This document shows, piece by piece, positions 1 through 8,960 of a DNA stretch of 36,858 nt; positions within the stretch are counted from its first letter, which is position 1; every line of letters begins with the position of its first letter. The position numbers and the translations under genes were made by a program. This DNA is from an uncultured Granulosicoccus sp. (GTDB lineage: Bacteria; Pseudomonadota; Gammaproteobacteria; Granulosicoccales; Granulosicoccaceae). The DNA is taken from NCBI GenBank assembly GCA_938003775.1, contig CALKXZ010000264.1, positions 1 through 36,858 of the forward strand, written 5' to 3'. The notes below the pieces were generated by a model, which worked only from the letters and a program-made list of their open reading frames with translations, did no database searches and was not told the origin of the DNA.

Positions 1-2640
1 ATCACGGGTATTGACCATCGGGGCCGTCGTGAGGGACGTATTGTTGATGTAGTAGAGCGTGCAAACAAGACGTTGGTCGGTCGCCTGTCAATTGATCGTG
101 GAACCGTCGTGGTGTTGCCCGATAACAAGCGCATACACCAGGACTTACTGGTTGCACCGGGAGAACTGGCGAACGCTAACGATGGTGATATGGTCGTTGC
201 ACAAATAGTCGAACAACCCACTAGACGACATCAGCCGGTTGGCAGAATCATTGAAGTGTTAGGCCAACATTTGCGTCCTGGTATGGAAATAGATGTGGCA
301 CTGCACAGTCATGGAATTCCGTCCGAATGGCCTGAGGCGGTGACAGATCAGGCAGCCTCTTTTTCTATCGACGTTGATAGCAACGCTGCAAAGGGCCGTA
401 AAGATGTACGAGACCTGTCACTAATAACAATTGATGGCGCTGATGCGCGGGATTTTGATGATGCCGTGTGGTGTGAGCCGTTGGAAAAAGGCTGGCGACT
501 GCTGGTAGCCATTGCCGATGTGGCCCACTATGTATCACCCGGATCAGCACTGGATAAAGAAGCGATTGAACGCGGTACGTCAGTGTATTTCCCTGGGCGC
601 GTGGTGCCCATGCTCCCCGAAGTGCTCTCCAATGGACTGTGCTCATTGAATCCAGATGTTGATCGACTGTGCATGCTCTGCGAATTGACACTTGATGAAA
701 AAGCTAATGTCAAAAAAACTCGATTTCACAATGGCATTTTGCGTTCTCATGCGCGTCTAACCTACGATCAGGTTAATGAAATGCTTACTGAGCCTGATTC
801 AAGCTTGCGTACCCAGTATGCGTCTTTACTGCCGATGATCGAAGAGTTGCATCGGCTTTACAAAGCATTGGTGAAAAAACGCAAGAAACGCGGCGCTATC
901 GAATTTGATTCGAATGAGACCCACATCATTTTTGATCGAAATAAGAAAATCAAAGAGATCATACCGATCACGCGCAACGATGCGCATAAGTTGATTGAGG
1001 AGTGCATGATACTCGCGAACATTGAAGCGGCGGCCTGGCTTGAAGAACGCACCGTGCCTGCTTTGTACCGTGTGCATGCTGGGCCTAAGAGCGACAGGCT
1101 GGAGGACTTACGTGCTTTTCTGGCCCTTCGAGGATTGAGTCTGAGCGGTGGCGAACAACCCACTGCGTTGGACTATGCCGCATTAGCCCAGGCGATCAGT
1201 GATTTACCTGATCGCTCGGTGATTCAGACAGTGATGCTCAGGTCTATGCAGCAGGCGGTGTATCAGCCAAAAAATGAAGGGCACTTCGGATTGGCGTTGG
1301 ATCAATATGCCCACTTCACATCGCCTATCCGACGCTATCCGGATTTGCTGGTGCACCGTGCGCTTAAACATACGTTGCGACGTGGTAAGCCTGCTGATTA
1401 TCTGTATACCAACGAGGCGATGCAAGCACTTGGTGAGAGCTGCTCCATGACCGAACGGCGCGCTGAAGAGGCTTCACGTGATGTCGTTTCCTGGTTGAAG
1501 TGTGAATACATGCAGGATCATGTCGGCAGTGAATTTCCAGGTGTTGTATCGGCTGTGACATCGTTCGGTCTGTTTGTTGACCTTATTGGCATACATGTCG
1601 AAGGGTTGGTTCACATTACTAATTTATCGCATGACTTCTACCGCTTCGACCAGGCGGCTCAATCGCTGACTGGCGAGAGAACTGGCAGGCAATATCATTT
1701 GGGTGACGCAATAACGGTACAGGTTGCTGCAGTTAACCTTGAAGAGCGCAAAATTGACTTCACTGCGTTGGAACAAAACAACCAACAAGCCAAGGGCAAG
1801 TCTGGCTCGCGTAAGAGCGGTAAAAAACAACCGTATCATTCAACTGCCAAGGCACGAAAGAAACGCAGCAATACTGCAGAGTCTAAAAATGTTGATGCGG
1901 TTACCAAGGCTATTAATCCAGAGCAGCGACGTCAGGAGAAGCGCCGTATAAAACAACAACGTCGTGATGAGAAACGCGCTGCACAAAAAAAGGCTCGGCA
2001 ACAGGCTGGCCAATCCCGTGATCAGCTAAAACATCGGACCGTGGAGGTGGATGATTCGGGCCGCGCTGTGTCTGATGCAGAATCAACAAAATCAGCAACG
2101 AGGACGCAGCGAGCCAGCAAGCCCGTGGTAACGAAGAAATCGTCCAGCAAGAAGGCAATGAGTAAAAGCGCTGCTGCGGTGAAAAATGCTGACAAGAAAG
2201 TGGCGAAAGAACGTCCTTCGGTGGAGAATCGCGCGCTTAAGAACATGGCACCTAAGAAGGTTGCATCTAAAAAGGCTACCCATAAAAAGGTTGCATCCAA
2301 CAAGGTTGCCCATAAAAAGGTTGTCCATAAAAAGGATGCGGCCAATAAGGTTGCACCTAAGAAGATTGCCCATAAAAAAGCGACATCTAAGAAGGTTGTT
2401 CATAAAAAGCGTGTAAAGAAAAAAGTGACCAAGAAAAAAGTCACCACTAAGCCTGGCGCTATTCGGGAGAGTATCTATAAGAAACAAACCGGAAAAAAAT
2501 TAGCCAACAAAAAAACGGTGAATAAAAAAGCGTCGGGCAAAGTATCGATGCGTAAAAAAACCGCTGCTAAGCAGGCATCCGAAAACACAACACTTGCGCG
2601 TAAAACAGCCACTAAAAAGCGCTCACGTAAAAAAAATTAG
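1..2640 (+). CDS. rnr: Ribonuclease R, 5' end truncated by the window, with a very long Lys-rich C-terminal tail
   Basis: The frame is open from nt 1 (ITGIDHRGRREGRIVDVVERANKTLVGRLS...), upstream of the listed Met at 73. RNB-domain motifs are present (LITIDGADARDFDDAVWCE, HFTSPIRRYPDLLVHRALKH), followed by an S1 domain (GVVSAVTSFGLFVDLIGIHVEGLVHITNL). rlmB follows. Confidence 0.97.
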   Translation: MTGIDHRGRREGRIVDVVERANKTLVGRLSIDRGTVVVLPDNKRIHQDLLVAPGELANANDGDMVVAQIVEQPTRRHQPVGRIIEVLGQHLRPGMEIDVALHSHGIPSEWPEAVTDQAASFSIDVDSNAAKGRKDVRDLSLITIDGADARDFDDAVWCEPLEKGWRLLVAIADVAHYVSPGSALDKEAIERGTSVYFPGRVVPMLPEVLSNGLCSLNPDVDRLCMLCELTLDEKANVKKTRFHNGILRSHARLTYDQVNEMLTEPDSSLRTQYASLLPMIEELHRLYKALVKKRKKRGAIEFDSNETHIIFDRNKKIKEIIPITRNDAHKLIEECMILANIEAAAWLEERTVPALYRVHAGPKSDRLEDLRAFLALRGLSLSGGEQPTALDYAALAQAISDLPDRSVIQTVMLRSMQQAVYQPKNEGHFGLALDQYAHFTSPIRRYPDLLVHRALKHTLRRGKPADYLYTNEAMQALGESCSMTERRAEEASRDVVSWLKCEYMQDHVGSEFPGVVSAVTSFGLFVDLIGIHVEGLVHITNLSHDFYRFDQAAQSLTGERTGRQYHLGDAITVQVAAVNLEERKIDFTALEQNNQQAKGKSGSRKSGKKQPYHSTAKARKKRSNTAESKNVDAVTKAINPEQRRQEKRRIKQQRRDEKRAAQKKARQQAGQSRDQLKHRTVEVDDSGRAVSDAESTKSATRTQRASKPVVTKKSSSKKAMSKSAAAVKNADKKVAKERPSVENRALKNMAPKKVASKKATHKKVASNKVAHKKVVHKKDAANKVAPKKIAHKKATSKKVVHKKRVKKKVTKKKVTTKPGAIRESIYKKQTGKKLANKKTVNKKASGKVSMRKKTAAKQASENTTLARKTATKKRSRKKN
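2251..2445 (+). repeat. 15-bp (5-aa) degenerate tandem repeat, 13 units of the HKKVA/SKKVA/PKKIA type, in the rnr tail
   Basis: PKKVA SKKAT HKKVA SNKVA HKKVV HKKDA ANKVA PKKIA HKKAT SKKVV HKKRV KKKVT KKKVT, read in frame with rnr. Confidence 0.85.
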
Positions 2641-2744
2641 CTCGGTAAGAGACTCAGCCGTGACCGGTGAAAATGGCCGCAAGCCCAAGTCTTGCGATAA
2701 ACAGTGATACTGATTGTTCGGGTTCATGAACAGGAGAAAGGACG

Positions 2745-3497
2745 GTGAAGCACGCGTACGTGGGCGGTCTACACAGCGTAAAAGCTGCGTTGAAGTCCTC
2801 TGCCAGTGAAATAGAGCACTTGCTGATTCAAAAAGGTCGACGGGATAGTCGCTTACGGGATCTTCGTGAGCTGGCGCGCAAACATGCGATACCGACTCAG
2901 GAAGTGACACGGGCCGAATTAAACGCACTGGTTAACGATATACAGCATCAAGGTGTTGTGGCAGTGTTGCATGACGCTTCAGCCGGGGTGCGTACAGATC
3001 TGCAGGCTTTCGTGCAGCAATGCCAGCGAAGCGAGCCTGATCGTGCGCTGTTGATTCTGGTGCTCGACGAGGTTCAGGACCCCCATAACCTGGGAGCTTG
3101 TTTGCGCAGTGCCGATGCTGCTGGTGTGGATGCCGTGGTGACACCCTCTGATAACAGTGTGGGCTTGACTCCTGTGGTTCGTAAGGTGGCTTGTGGTGCA
3201 GCTCAAACTGTACCGTTGTTCCAGGTAGCCAATTTGCAACGTGCACTGAGTGAGCTTCAGGCGGCCGGAATCTGGGTGTTCGGTGCGGCAGGAGAAGCAC
3301 CACAAAATCTTTATCAGCTCGACCTAACGGGCAATATTGCCCTTGTTATGGGGGCTGAAGGGCGTGGTTTGCGCCGTTTGACGCGTGAACGCTGCGATGG
3401 ATTGTTCCATTTGCCGATGAAAGGCACGGTATCGAGCCTAAATGTATCGGTAGCCACGGGTATCAGTTTGTATGAGGTGCTCAGGCAACGAACTTAG
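2745..3497 (+). CDS. rlmB: 23S rRNA (guanosine-2'-O-)-methyltransferase RlmB (SpoU/TrmH family)
   Basis: GTG start with AGGAGAAAGGA upstream. SPOUT motifs LDEVQDPHNLGACLRSADAAGVDAVV, GAEGRGLRRL and LPMKGTVSSLNVSVATGISLYE. The rnr-rlmB-rpsF order is a known arrangement. Confidence 0.95.
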   Translation: MKHAYVGGLHSVKAALKSSASEIEHLLIQKGRRDSRLRDLRELARKHAIPTQEVTRAELNALVNDIQHQGVVAVLHDASAGVRTDLQAFVQQCQRSEPDRALLILVLDEVQDPHNLGACLRSADAAGVDAVVTPSDNSVGLTPVVRKVACGAAQTVPLFQVANLQRALSELQAAGIWVFGAAGEAPQNLYQLDLTGNIALVMGAEGRGLRRLTRERCDGLFHLPMKGTVSSLNVSVATGISLYEVLRQRT

Positions 3498-3597
3498 GCA
3501 ACGTGCTTAGGTGAACCATTGCTTGCAGACTCTACGACAAGTCAGTACAATTGGAGGGCTTTGTCATCCGGCAAGGTCAACTTCCTCGTCCAGTCTC

Positions 3598-3633
3598 ACA
3601 CGCCTGCGTGTTGTGGCGGGCGGTTACCCCACA
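3598..3633 (+). promoter_or_regulatory. Tandem hairpins directly upstream of the rpsF SD; candidate r-protein (S6:S18-type) leader
   Basis: ACACG(CCTG)CGTGT at about 3598-3611, then TGTGG-[C bulge]-GG (3612-3619), loop GCGGTTA, CC-CCACA (3627-3633); SD AGGGAG follows. Confidence 0.4.
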
Positions 3634-3643
3634 GGGAGCAATA

Positions 3644-4063
3644 ATGCGTCATTACGAAATTGTGTTTCTGGTCCATCCAGATCAGAGCGAACAGGTACCT
3701 GCGATGATTGAGCGCTATCGCGGCATCATCGAAAGCCGGGACGGTGTAATACACCGTCAGGAAGATTGGGGGCGGCGGCAGCTGGCCTACCCGATCAACA
3801 AGATATACAAAGCGCATTACACACTCATGAATATCGAGTGTGAACAGCAAGCGCTTGATGAACTGACCAGCGCCTTTAAATTCAACGATGCGGTTATCCG
3901 GCATATGGTGTTGCTGCGCGACGGACCCATAACTGAAGCCTCACACCTGATCAAGAAGGACGAGTCACGCGGTGATGAGGAGCGACGTGCGCGCTCTGCC
4001 GACGATGATTCTGCCGGTGAAAAAACCGCTGAAGCGGATGTTTCCACTGAAGCTGCCCACTGA
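3644..4063 (+). CDS. rpsF: 30S ribosomal protein S6
   Basis: [29 protein letters not shown]...[29 protein letters not shown] at 3644 with AGGGAG SD; the longer ORF from 3551 is not the likely start. Acidic/charged C-terminal tail. Confidence 0.96.
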   Translation: MRHYEIVFLVHPDQSEQVPAMIERYRGIIESRDGVIHRQEDWGRRQLAYPINKIYKAHYTLMNIECEQQALDELTSAFKFNDAVIRHMVLLRDGPITEASHLIKKDESRGDEERRARSADDDSAGEKTAEADVSTEAAH

Positions 4064-4084
4064 TATTCGCCAGGAGAACACACA

Positions 4085-4309
4085 ATGTCACGTTATTTTC
4101 GTCGTCGTAAATACTGCCGTTTCACGGCCGAAGGCATCACCGATATCGATTACAAAGACCTAGAACTGCTGAAAGGTTTTGTGACTGAAACGGGTAAGAT
4201 CGTACCCAGCCGTATCACTGGCACCAAAGCTCGTTACCAACGTCAGTTGGCGACGTCTATCAAGCGCGCCCGTTACGTCGCATTGCTGCCTTACACTGAT
4301 CAGCACTGA
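4085..4309 (+). CDS. rpsR: 30S ribosomal protein S18
   Basis: [82 protein letters not shown]. Confidence 0.97.
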   Translation: MSRYFRRRKYCRFTAEGITDIDYKDLELLKGFVTETGKIVPSRITGTKARYQRQLATSIKRARYVALLPYTDQH

Positions 4310-4407
4310 TTTCGCCAGCGGAAGATCTTGACCTTGACCCTTAATAGTGGGACTGGTTGATCATCCGTAGCGCTTACCCTTAACGAAACCGGTAGATATA
4401 AGCAACT

Positions 4408-5355
4408 ATGATCGCGCTGGCCAGAATTGCTGATCGTGGTCCGCTGGTCGCTGCTGGGCTGGCCGCGGTGTTGCTGTTGTCAGCATTGTGGATGCCTGTG
4501 TTGATGGGGGCCGGAAGCTCGCCTGGATTGTTGTTCATCGCCAGCTTGGTGACGACCATCTGCCTGATCGCCAGTGCCGCAGTAGTTGCCTTTGTTGCGT
4601 TGCGACATGGGGAGCTGGCAGCTCTCAGGGTCATCGGCGGGTGCTTGGTGTTATTGGTTATTGTGTCGATCACACTGTATCAATCAGCGGTGCATGTGCC
4701 ATTAGTCGCCACCATTTTTTGGTTGCCCGCCATCGTAGCAGCGATCGTTTTGGCGCGATCTGTCAGACTGGACTATGCAGTGCTAGCGATTGTGGTTTGC
4801 GGTGTCATAGCAGTGATCGGGTTATCCGTGGTTGTTGGTGATGGCGCGGAGTTTTGGCGCTCACGATTTGCCGAAGCCAGTGCGGTTGCACTGGAGCAGG
4901 GTGGTGATGACCTGACCATCAGTGACGAGCAGCGCGAAGCCTTCATTGAGTTGATGGCAAAGATGATGACCGGTGCCATCGGTGTGTCGGTAATGAGTGT
5001 CGCTTTGGGTGCGCTGTTCTTAGCACGTTCATGGCAGGCGGGCCTGTTTAATCCGGGTGGTTTTCGTGAAGAATTTCATGCTCTGGCACTGGGACGCCAA
5101 ACATCGTTGGTGTGTGTGCTGGTTGTTGCGTTAGCTATTGGGCAAGGCGGACAAATTGCAGGGGCGATCGCCATGGTGGTGATCTTCGCTTTTTTTATAC
5201 AAGGGCTGGCCGTAGCACATGCACTGGTCCGACAACGCGGTATGCATCGTTACTGGCTGCACGGACTTTATGTGCTGTTATTGCTACCGCATACATTGCT
5301 TTTACTGGCAGCGCTGGGATTGGCGGATAATCTATTCCGTCTGCGGCGCGCCTGA
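4408..5355 (+). CDS. Multi-TM membrane protein, DUF2232/YybS-like, between rpsR and rplI
   Basis: 315 aa with multiple hydrophobic helices; position between rpsR and rplI matches the DUF2232-type genes of many gammaproteobacteria. Confidence 0.8.
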   Translation: MIALARIADRGPLVAAGLAAVLLLSALWMPVLMGAGSSPGLLFIASLVTTICLIASAAVVAFVALRHGELAALRVIGGCLVLLVIVSITLYQSAVHVPLVATIFWLPAIVAAIVLARSVRLDYAVLAIVVCGVIAVIGLSVVVGDGAEFWRSRFAEASAVALEQGGDDLTISDEQREAFIELMAKMMTGAIGVSVMSVALGALFLARSWQAGLFNPGGFREEFHALALGRQTSLVCVLVVALAIGQGGQIAGAIAMVVIFAFFIQGLAVAHALVRQRGMHRYWLHGLYVLLLLPHTLLLLAALGLADNLFRLRRA

Positions 5356-5376
5356 CTATTTGATTGGAGAATTACT

Positions 5377-5829
5377 ATGCAAGTTATACTGCTTGAAAAA
5401 ATTGATAAGGTCGGTGTGTTGGGCGACCTGGTAGACGTCAAGTCCGGCTATGCCCGAAACTTCCTGTTACCTCAGGGCAAGGCTGAGATGGCCACGGCCG
5501 ACAACATAGAAGCGTTTAAACAGCGTCGCGAAGAACTGGAAAAACAGCAAGCCGATGCACTGGCACAGGCGACTGCGCGTAAGGCCGCACTGGACGGAAT
5601 GACGGTCAGTATCACGTCGCGTTCTGGCACCGAAGGTAAATTGTTTGGATCCGTTGGAACGGAGGAAATACGTTTGGCTTTCGAAGGTGCTTCTCAAGTG
5701 GTTGAAAAGAAAGAAATCAGGCTGCCAGAAGGACCACTGCGTAACGTCGGTGAGCACCCAGTGACCTTGCATTTACATGCTGATGTGAATGCCGAGGTTA
5801 TTGTGAATGTCGTCGGAGAAGAGGTCTGA
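5377..5829 (+). CDS. rplI: 50S ribosomal protein L9
   Basis: MQVILLEKIDKVGVLGDLVDVKSGYARNFLLPQGKA...; typical L9 length. Confidence 0.97.
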   Translation: MQVILLEKIDKVGVLGDLVDVKSGYARNFLLPQGKAEMATADNIEAFKQRREELEKQQADALAQATARKAALDGMTVSITSRSGTEGKLFGSVGTEEIRLAFEGASQVVEKKEIRLPEGPLRNVGEHPVTLHLHADVNAEVIVNVVGEEV

Positions 5830-5847
5830 TTCAGGCTTTATCGGTGC

Positions 5848-5893
5848 GGTGGCGTTAACGCCCGGGCGCTGTCGCCCGAACATTAATGCCACC
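5848..5893 (+). other. Long two-part stem-loop in the rplI-dnaB intergenic region
   Basis: GGTGGCGTTAA (5848-5858) pairs with TTAATGCCACC (5883-5893), 11 bp with one G.U. Inner CGGGCG(CTGT)CGCCCG (5863-5878) with a symmetric 4x4 internal loop. Confidence 0.7.
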
Positions 5894-5978
5894 AGAATAA
5901 GTCCCTGAAGCGCTTGGTACCTGATCAGTACCTTGTGGTCTAATGTTCTGATCCAGCAGCTGCACGAGTAACACCCAG

Positions 5979-7592
5979 ATGGTCCACACGCCCGAAGATT
6001 TCGGCATGCCTGCGGCGATGGAGCAGGACGAGTATGGCGTGCCAGTGGATGCTTCACCCGAAGACTTCGGATTTAATCTGCCGCCACAGGCCACGACGGC
6101 AGCACCTACGACCAGCAATACCTATCGCGCCGATCATCAGGCCGAGTCCAGTGGCCCGCCAACCGGCCGCGGTAACGGCGGGCGTGCAGGCAGGGATCAG
6201 TCTACCCGGCAACTGATGGAGCAACTGGCCAAGCGTAGTAATCACACACCACCGCAATCTGTGGAAGCAGAGCAGGCCGTGCTCGGATGCCTGATGCTTG
6301 AGGCCAACGAAGCATTCGATAAGGTTGCAGAGACGGTAACTGAAGGCGACTTCTATCAGTACAACCATCGATTAATCTATCGTGCAATCGCTGCGTTAGC
6401 GGTGGACGGACATCACCCAGACGTCGTGACAGTGACAGGTTGGTTGCAGACGCAGGGTGATCTGGATGACGCCGGTGGCCTTAACTACGTGGGTGCGCTC
6501 GTAGAGGTAACGCCCAGTGCAGGCAACGTAAAAGCCTATGCAGAGATTGTGCGGGAGCGCTCAGTGTTGCGACAACTGATAGCCGTTGCGAATCAGATTG
6601 CTGACAGTGCCTACGATGCTGAAGGACGGACTTCCAAGGATTTGCTGGACGAGGCGGAAACCAGAGTCTTTGCCATTGCTGATCAAAGCGCCAACAATTC
6701 GGGTGGCTTTCACGATATTACCAGTGTGCTCTCTGGCGCTGTTGAGCGTATTAACATGTTGTTTGAATCGGATGCTGCTATTACGGGGCTGTCCACGGGC
6801 TTTACCGAGCTGGATGAAAAGACCAGTGGTTTGCAAAGTTCCGATTTAATTATCGTTGCAGGACGACCGTCCATGGGCAAAACCACGTTTGCCATGAACA
6901 TTGCCGAGAACGCCGCCATGGAAGCATCGGCACCTGTGGCCATATTCAGCATGGAGATGCCAGCAGAACAACTGGGTATGAGAATGATCTCATCCTTGGG
7001 CCGTGTAGAGTTACAAAAGCTTCGCACGGGTAGATTATCAGAACAAGACTGGCCTCGAATAACGTCGGCCATTACCTTGCTCAATCAAAAGCGCAACGTC
7101 TATATTGACGATACACCTGCATTAACACCGACCGATCTAAGAGCGCGGTCACGACGCCTGGCGCGTGAACATGGATTGAGTTTGATCGTTATCGATTACC
7201 TGCAATTAATGCAAGTTTCGGATAATCGAGAAAACCGTGCAACCGAAATTTCAGAAATATCACGCTCACTTAAAGCACTCGCAAAGGAATTGCAGGTGCC
7301 GATCATAGCGCTGTCGCAGTTAAATAGAAGTCTGGAGCAACGCCCGGACAAACGTCCGGTCATGTCCGATTTGCGAGAGTCTGGAGCGATTGAACAAGAT
7401 GCGGATGTCATCATGTTTATCTATCGTGATGAGGTTTACAACCCGGATGACGAAGCGAGTAAGGGGCGTGCAGAGATCCTGATTAGAAAACAACGGAATG
7501 GACCTATTGGCGCTGTGAATCTGACCTTTTTAGGGCAGTACACCCGTTTTGAAAATTTCTCACCAGAAATAATGACGGGCGAATTCTCTTGA
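5979..7592 (+). CDS. dnaB: Replicative DNA helicase DnaB, with a possible ~80-aa N-terminal extension (start uncertain)
   Basis: TPPQSVEAEQAVLGCLMLEANEAFDKV, Walker A IIVAGRPSMGKTTFAMNIAENAA, LSLIVIDYLQLMQ and ADVIMFIYRDEVYN. An internal ATG near 6217 (MEQLAKRSNHTPPQ) is a plausible alternative start. Confidence 0.96.
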   Translation: MVHTPEDFGMPAAMEQDEYGVPVDASPEDFGFNLPPQATTAAPTTSNTYRADHQAESSGPPTGRGNGGRAGRDQSTRQLMEQLAKRSNHTPPQSVEAEQAVLGCLMLEANEAFDKVAETVTEGDFYQYNHRLIYRAIAALAVDGHHPDVVTVTGWLQTQGDLDDAGGLNYVGALVEVTPSAGNVKAYAEIVRERSVLRQLIAVANQIADSAYDAEGRTSKDLLDEAETRVFAIADQSANNSGGFHDITSVLSGAVERINMLFESDAAITGLSTGFTELDEKTSGLQSSDLIIVAGRPSMGKTTFAMNIAENAAMEASAPVAIFSMEMPAEQLGMRMISSLGRVELQKLRTGRLSEQDWPRITSAITLLNQKRNVYIDDTPALTPTDLRARSRRLAREHGLSLIVIDYLQLMQVSDNRENRATEISEISRSLKALAKELQVPIIALSQLNRSLEQRPDKRPVMSDLRESGAIEQDADVIMFIYRDEVYNPDDEASKGRAEILIRKQRNGPIGAVNLTFLGQYTRFENFSPEIMTGEFS

Positions 7593-8806
7593 TTGACAAC
7601 AGTCAGTACCGTCGTTCGGTGACGGTAACAATAAAGCTGTCTGCTATGTCGCGGAATCTAGCAACAGCGCGTCGGCTCAGCGGTGGTGCCCGCCAGTTTG
7701 CTACCATCAAGGCAGATGCTTATGGGCATGGCGCGGTTGCGGTAGCAAAAGCCTTAACGGCGACTGCACACAATTCAACCATCCCCAGCACCTCTGAGAA
7801 ACCAAGATCGGCCATTGATGCAGCGGAATTTGCTGACGGATGTGCTGACGGATTCGCTAAAGGATGCGCAGACAACATTGCTGACGGATATGCCGACGGA
7901 TATGCCGACGGATTTGCCGTTGTTACCGTTGATGAAGCACTGGAGCTTCGTCAAGCTGGGATTGAGCAGCCAATTTTGGTGTTACAAGGACCACAAAGCG
8001 CTGATGCTTGTAATGACATGCATCATTATCAACTGTGGCCGGTAATACATGATATGTATCAGTACCAATGGTTCCGCCAACTTGCGGTGCGTGAGCGGCT
8101 ACAAGCCTGGTTGAAAGTGGACACCGGTATGGGCCGACTGGGTGTTCTGCCACACCAGGCCAATGATCTATTGGCGGCCAACCATGGAGTTAACTGGTAC
8201 GGTGTTATGACGCATTTTGCGTGCGCTGATGAGCCAGATAACCCGTTTACCGATCAACAGATCAACACGTTTCAATCGGTCCGTAAGCCTGACCATCTTG
8301 TGTCCAGTATGGCAAACTCCGCGGCTGTTTTAGCGTGGCCACAAGCTCGGGCAGACTGGTCGCGCCCCGGTATCATGTTGTACGGATGTAATCCATTGGA
8401 CCGAGCATTACCCGCCGGGGTGACGCTGGAGCCAGCAATGCGTGTAACAGCACCACTGATTGCCAAAAAGTTGCTACCAGCAGGCGCAGGTATTTGTTAT
8501 GCCCAGACTTGGTTCTGCCCCGAAGATATGCCAGTGGGTTATGTGGCGTTGGGTTATCGAGACGGTCTGCCTAGATCGCTGGATGCTACAGCCACAGTTT
8601 GCATCGAGGGCCATCACTGCCCGGTAGTGGGTCGTGTATCCATGGATTCCATTGCAGTTGACCTACGCTCAGTGCCCGATGTTCAGCCTGGTGCTGAGGT
8701 TGAACTCTGGGGGGAATCAGCACCGATTGATGCAATAGCAAATTCGGCTGGTACGATCAGTTACGAATTACTCACGTCGATAAGAGGGCGGCGCGAGTAC
8801 ATTTAG
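7589..8806 (+). CDS. alr: Alanine racemase with an internal repeat insertion
   Basis: PLP-lysine motif ATIKADAYGHGAVAVAKAL; LKVDTGMGRLGV; CYAQTWFCPEDMPVGYVALGYRDGLPR; GRVSMDSIAVDL. TTG start overlaps the dnaB stop by 4 nt. Confidence 0.95.
   Translation: MIDNSQYRRSVTVTIKLSAMSRNLATARRLSGGARQFATIKADAYGHGAVAVAKALTATAHNSTIPSTSEKPRSAIDAAEFADGCADGFAKGCADNIADGYADGYADGFAVVTVDEALELRQAGIEQPILVLQGPQSADACNDMHHYQLWPVIHDMYQYQWFRQLAVRERLQAWLKVDTGMGRLGVLPHQANDLLAANHGVNWYGVMTHFACADEPDNPFTDQQINTFQSVRKPDHLVSSMANSAAVLAWPQARADWSRPGIMLYGCNPLDRALPAGVTLEPAMRVTAPLIAKKLLPAGAGICYAQTWFCPEDMPVGYVALGYRDGLPRSLDATATVCIEGHHCPVVGRVSMDSIAVDLRSVPDVQPGAEVELWGESAPIDAIANSAGTISYELLTSIRGRREYI
7832..7915 (+). repeat. 7 x 12-bp in-frame tandem repeat (GCYGACGGATNY) inside alr
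   Basis: GCTGACGGATGT GCTGACGGATTC GCTAAAGGATGC GCAGACAACATT GCTGACGGATAT GCCGACGGATAT GCCGACGGATTT encodes ADGC ADGF AKGC ADNI ADGY ADGY ADGF. Confidence 0.93.
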
Positions 8807-8960
8807 TTTTGCCTGCACACGTTCAAGGCCCGCTCAGTGAGACCTTGAAAGCGTTCAGATGCATTGATTACCAAAAGCAGGCCAGTACCGGTTAACAATA
8901 TGATTCAGGCCGTCACGAGTGCTAGGCGCTCCGCTGTGCTGCCAGATACTTTGGTACGAC

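Noticed and set aside
8822-8849. TTCAAGG/CCTTGAA dyad after alr as a terminator
   Set aside because: No T tract and a long loop; insufficient to call.
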